Source: Tenebrio molitor (lineage: Eukaryota > Arthropoda > Insecta > Coleoptera > Tenebrionidae). From it: a stretch of 64,000 nucleotides of DNA. Below are positions 60,001-64,000 of the stretch, piece by piece. The stretch is taken from assembly GCF_963966145.1 (NCBI RefSeq), contig NC_091046.1, positions 8,742,001 to 8,806,000 of the forward strand, given 5' to 3'. Below the pieces are notes generated by a model, which saw only the letters and a program-made list of their open reading frames with translations, was not told where the DNA came from and ran no database searches. Both the position numbers and the translations under genes were made by a program. The first letter of the stretch is position 1. Each line of letters starts with the position of its first letter.

Positions 60001-62332
60001 ATTTTTGTATAGATTCATTTACACTTAGAATCAAAACATGGTCGTGACGGTGGACCACGATGTTCTCGTCCTCTTCCAGCTACTTAATAAAGAGATTCTC
60101 CCTAGAATTCCACCAATTTCCAAATCATTACCATCCCACTTGATGCAATCACCTTTATTTTCTTTTGTAACAGAGAATCCTTCCATAGCCTTAGCAATCA
60201 ATGTCATTTTGAATTTTATGAATGGTTTATAGATTGAAGGCATCCAAGGGAAGTCATCTTACACCACGTGCCCTAGCCACATCTGAAGAAGAACCTTACT
60301 TACTTATTGTCCAATTAAGAAGAACATAATCCGTACTAGACCAAAATCCATATTGATCTGATTCCAAAAACTTTCCGAACAAGCCTGGTAAATCGGAAAG
60401 TTAACTACTTAATTACTTAATAACAACTTAATTCGTAATTTTTTTTGTGTTTTGAATAAAAGGCGTCTCATATCACTGTACTAATTGATTTTAAAAACAT
60501 AACAACAACTATTAATTAATCCGGTCTGAATTATACATACTGATTAAAATAAATTTTTAGATATTTATGATTTTTTAATTTTAATTAAGCTCCAACATTA
60601 CCAACAGCAAATTAAATTATAAACTAGCATTTTTAATGCGAACTGAAGGATTTCTTCATCGAGAATTATTTTATCTTAGAGTTACAACAATACAATAAGA
60701 ATTATATACAGATTTGATCTGTTTTTATCTAAACTTCAAACAACCAAATTATTAATAACAAACTAATATTTTATAAAAGTTCATCTATGTATCTTCAACC
60801 AAGTTTGATGCCGTTATGCTATTAACTAAATTAATTAATCTCTTGGATAAACCAAACGTTTGCTTAATTATATGTTTACATCTTACACTACTTAGGTATA
60901 CCATATACGAGTATATTATTTTCTAATCAGTGTAGACACTTATTAAAACCATGTAAGTTGGATTAATTCAACTAACACAAAACAGCCATATGTTTTATTG
61001 ACCAAATGGTCTACCCCACACCTGTAGACGATAAAGTAAAGTATCTTAAGCACTCTTATCACAACAGATGTTTGTGCAAACGGACAGTTCATTCTGTAAT
61101 TAATAATTTTCTCTTCTATTAAGAGAAGCCTTCTTATTAATTCCTAGTGAACTTGGTAATTCCATTTTAAATCAGACTCTATCGCTAAAGCTCGATAAGA
61201 TTGTTTCTATGTTCTGTTAAAACGCACTTTCAACCAATCACGTTTTTTCTTTGCAAATGACTCTTTAATTAAAAAAATAAATAGATTTATATTATTCTTG
61301 CGTACATTTCGTTCGTCCAAAAGGGTAATAAATTTCGCAGCGACTGAACCTGAAGATTCCACACGCCTCGTCGAGAAACGGAAACGATTCACATAATTTA
61401 TAAACACCTCAAACCGATAAAACGACCAAAACGGTTTAATGAAACGTATAAGAAGTCGACGATGGTACCGACCGTCACACTATGGTCATTGTGAAGGTGC
61501 TTACGCTATTGGTCGGGGTCGCGCTTCATTTGTCTTATGGCCCATCATCTATCTAGTACAGATCGGACTGCGATATACCGGACGTTTTAATGGCCAAACC
61601 ATGTCCCGGCCTCGTATTAAGCAAAACAAAAACGACACATCAATTAGGCAACTTTTGGGGAACTCTGTTTTTTACATTCAGATGTTCAAGCGGCGGGTTA
61701 ATATATTGGCGGGGAGGATGGAAGAGCGTGGAAATTCAAATGGAAAAGCTGAAAAATTTGCTGCGAGAGTTTCACGGTTCATAACGTACAGTAGAAACAA
61801 AAAAATGTGTATGTTGTTAATGCCGTTACTGTCTTATACGTTTCCTATTCAAAAACTTAAAACAAAATTGGGGCATCTTATAACCATAAATAACACCGCT
61901 AAAAAATTATAGAAAAACTAAAAAACCAAACACTGGTTAATCGTGTAGTTCCTTCTTTATCCAACAACACCGTTGCTTTAAAATTGACGTTTGTTTGAGA
62001 TTTCACCGAAAAATCTGCTTACCAGTGGCGTCACGTTTAGCAATAGCAATAAGCTGGTAAATTATTCATTTTTACGAATGTAAAATGTTGCTATTTTTCC
62101 TAATTTGAACATTTAAAATTCATGAAGTATGATTTATCATAAAGTGGCCATGACCAATAAAATTTGCAACGCCTGCTCTGATTTTATTTCTTTTTCACTT
62201 TGGCCAACGACAACCAATCAAACATTTTCCTAATACATATAGAGAGGTCATTTTAATTTACAAAGGGAATAATTATGTTTTTTGTGCCTTCAAACCGCTT
62301 AAAATTAGAATTTTAAGGACAAGGAGGTATCA
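60000..62332. other. Spacer with unexplained open frames
   Basis: Near 60031-60243 both strands are open for 64-70 codons. Near 61439-61912 the plus strand is open for 157 codons from an ATG. Neither product has a recognisable domain, splice borders or neighbours, and the latter overlaps another open frame. I treat both as accidental or unrecognised relics. Confidence 0.2.
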
Positions 62333-62539
62333 AAAAATACCTATTTGAAAGCTCAGTAAATTTAATTTGATTTCACCTCATAGTAGGCGTTGAAGAGTCG
62401 ATTGTGAACGCACTATACAGGTTACGGATCACGGATCAGCTGTTTAAATCTTACGTTTTACACGAGTGGTGCGTTCACAATCGACTCTTTAACGCCTACT
62501 ATGAGGTGAAATCAAATAAAACTTTAAAAAATACCCGAT
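62333..62539. mobile_element. Fold-back repeat family copy 6
   Basis: Long arms TTTGATTTCACCTCATAGTA and GGCGTTGAAGAGTCGATTGT, with their inverses, enclose GGATCACGGATCAGCTG. The right end is ATACCCGAT. The left outermost bases are decayed. It is the best reference for the TTTCACCTCATAGTAGGCG subfamily. Confidence 0.88.
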
Positions 62540-63340
62540 ACATACAGCAGAAATTCTTTTCAGTCACTCTTTTCATAACCTGCATACTTTTGAATGCATG
62601 AATTTACAAAATTTGTCTCAATTTCCTGCAGAATTTCCAAGTTAATCTATCATCAGTCGAGAAATCTGAAAAAATCTGGAGCTGCCGAATAGACATTCTC
62701 TTTATAAGCTAATCTATAAACAATAGAATGTAAAATTGTAGTTTAAATTGTTGCTGTCATCATAACTAATAGCTTGTTTTCGCTGAGTCACCTGTATACA
62801 TTTTTTCCGATACTTTTAAATCTCCATAAATAACATGGGATTAATAACATGCTGGACATTAATGAAGTGTACTTGTAGCAAAGCAATTTCTTTGGTTTTT
62901 AATTTATTTGATTAGTGCATCGTTATTTCGTTTGAAACGACCCAGTCCTGTCCTAATTGAACACTAATTTAAAACCACAACAAAATTCCATCGAAACGTT
63001 GATAATCCGCTGGCGTCCATTAACAAGATGTTCTTAATTTCGATATCAAAACACGTAACGTTATTGCTTGTAATAAAACTCGAGACCATTCCACACGTAT
63101 AACGCGACTGATAAACACAACATGATCTGGATTTGATAGTTATCAAACGGCAAGCCTTGTACCGTGAAGAACAAGAATTTTATCCATCAGTGATCATTTG
63201 CGCAGAAATGTCAAATCTTCTGCAACAGAATAATGATTGAAAGTACTTTGTGCGTTGATAGTCGGAGAATCTGGTTTCATATGGGCAGCTTTTACTGCCA
63301 CTTTTGAGTTAATAACATAATAAATTTAACATATGTGAAC
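62540..63340. other. AT-rich spacer
   Basis: GGGCAGCTTTTACTGCCACTTTTG near 63281 recalls the TTTTACTGCCACCCC motif of the 44.3-kb element end, without a partner. Otherwise nothing. Confidence 0.35.
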
Positions 63341-63346
63341 ACTATT

Positions 63347-63844
63347 TTTATTGCCCAAAGGAGATAATGATAACCGCGATGGCGTAGTAAAAGCTTTTAG
63401 TGAGCGGTTTAATGATCTGTTTTTGAGCATTAAAGGTAAGTGTATAAATTATTGGAATTAGATTCTTGGAACTAATCATCGACCGCGTACAAGAAAGAAT
63501 GCCATCCTAAGTACCACGAAATATTCGAGACTTGCAGCAGAAGACGACGAATAAATCAAAATTGAAATTTGTCACCGCCTAAACAAAATCTTGACAAGAT
63601 CGATATACGTCAATGCACAGATGCAAGCTTGTGAATAATTATGTGAAAATCAATTATAACAACGATTTATCATGCATTTCTGGAGTCGGAGCGTCACCCT
63701 AATGTCGCAGCATCAATCATAACCTGTTTTAATCACGATTATAATTTTGTAGCAAGTTTATGAAATATTTAAATAACATCTGCCACGATTTACAAAGTCG
63801 CGACGAAATTAATTGCTGCAATCGTTGATAATTTAATTAGGGTC
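63347..63844 (-). other. Putative 3' UTR with AATAAA signal
   Basis: A minus-strand AATAAA lies at 63347-63352, about 490 bases past the candidate stop codon at 63845. The intervening block is unique and slightly GC-richer than its surroundings. It is assigned only by position relative to the candidate exon. Confidence 0.28.
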
Positions 63845-63898
63845 TCAGTCGTCTTCGGTGCCGCCACCTGTTTCGATGACCATCCTCGAGAATTGCTG
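63845..63898 (-). CDS. Candidate last coding exon of a minus-strand gene
   Basis: On the minus strand TTTATTGTTAGTTTTACAG is a good splice acceptor (with a tandem CAG, so NAGNAG). The following 54 bases read QQFSRMVIETGGGTEDD and then TGA. The peptide is hydrophilic and acidic at its end, as C-termini often are. The exon is clearly GC-richer than both intron and 3' flank. The gene would continue off the right edge. I do not recognise the protein. The other reading frames here are closed or short. Confidence 0.4.
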   Translation of the reverse strand, partial: QQFSRMVIETGGGTEDD

Positions 63899-64000
63899 CT
63901 GTAAAACTAACAATAAATATTTTGGGTTTTCAGGTGGAATTGCATCAGAGAATTTGATGAAAAGTAATGGGTGACTAGTTTGCGTTCTGATATCATAGAA

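Noticed and set aside
60031..60243. 70-codon minus-strand open frame with a second phase reading EEDENIVVHRHDHV
   Set aside because: Looked protein-like across a frame change, but I could not tie it to any family. The plus strand is equally open.
61439..61912. 157-codon plus-strand open frame, the longest in the window
   Set aside because: ATG start, but no domain, no splice or promoter context, and an overlapping open frame. Still worth one database search.
1..64000. tRNA, rRNA, CRISPR arrays, bacterial operons, viral genes
   Set aside because: No cloverleaf-like A/B-box pairs, no spaced direct repeats, no rRNA-like sequence, no viral-type open frames seen. The texture is eukaryotic.

Overview
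The window looks like nuclear DNA from an insect, probably a beetle. This rests on strong AT richness, many TAGGTACCTA-type words, no bacterial-style gene packing, and a dense load of Tc1/mariner, pogo and PIF/Harbinger-type elements. The species call is an inference. No complete protein-coding gene is visible. The DNA reads as introns and intergenic spacer, with a few gene edges, several unique higher-GC blocks that may be cis-regulatory, and many small transposons.

Layout. 0-3 kb holds three inverted-repeat elements. 3.4-7.4 kb is mostly unique, locally GC-richer noncoding DNA plus one palindromic repeat. 9.6-10.8 kb is a CpG-rich island, the best promoter/5' UTR candidate. A possible 13-codon first coding exon lies at its left edge on the minus strand. 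A second, weaker GC-rich block sits at 14.9-15.5 kb. From 15.8 to 20.8 kb elements are packed almost end to end and nested: a Tc1-like element with 300-bp arms and a transposase C-terminal relic, a MITE inside a MITE, and a deleted mariner split by a pogo-like element that keeps a psq-type DNA-binding exon. 20.8-34 kb is AT-rich with scattered MITEs. A mariner transposase relic lies at 34.2-34.7 kb. 36-43 kb is mixed, with a possible LINE tail and possible exons near 39.7-40.5 kb. 44.3-45.2 kb is a composite element. 48.3-50.7 kb has three elements, one a PIF/Harbinger derivative with a HARBI1-like N-terminal relic. 52.2-54.5 kb is a cluster of five short elements. The far right carries what looks like the last coding exon and 3' UTR of a minus-strand gene (about 63.3-63.9 kb).

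How the parts relate. One fold-back family occurs six times, in two subfamilies that differ in their outer arm. Many otherwise unrelated MITEs share ends of the form TA|CAGG. Nesting gives a relative insertion order. One MITE has a paralogous empty site in the window that proves its 8-bp target duplication. Unique GC-richer blocks at about 3.5-4.9, 6.4-7.4, 28.0-28.4, 32.5-33.2, 42.0-42.8, 51.5-51.9, 56.0-56.7 and 63.6-63.9 kb are the places most worth testing for conserved enhancers.
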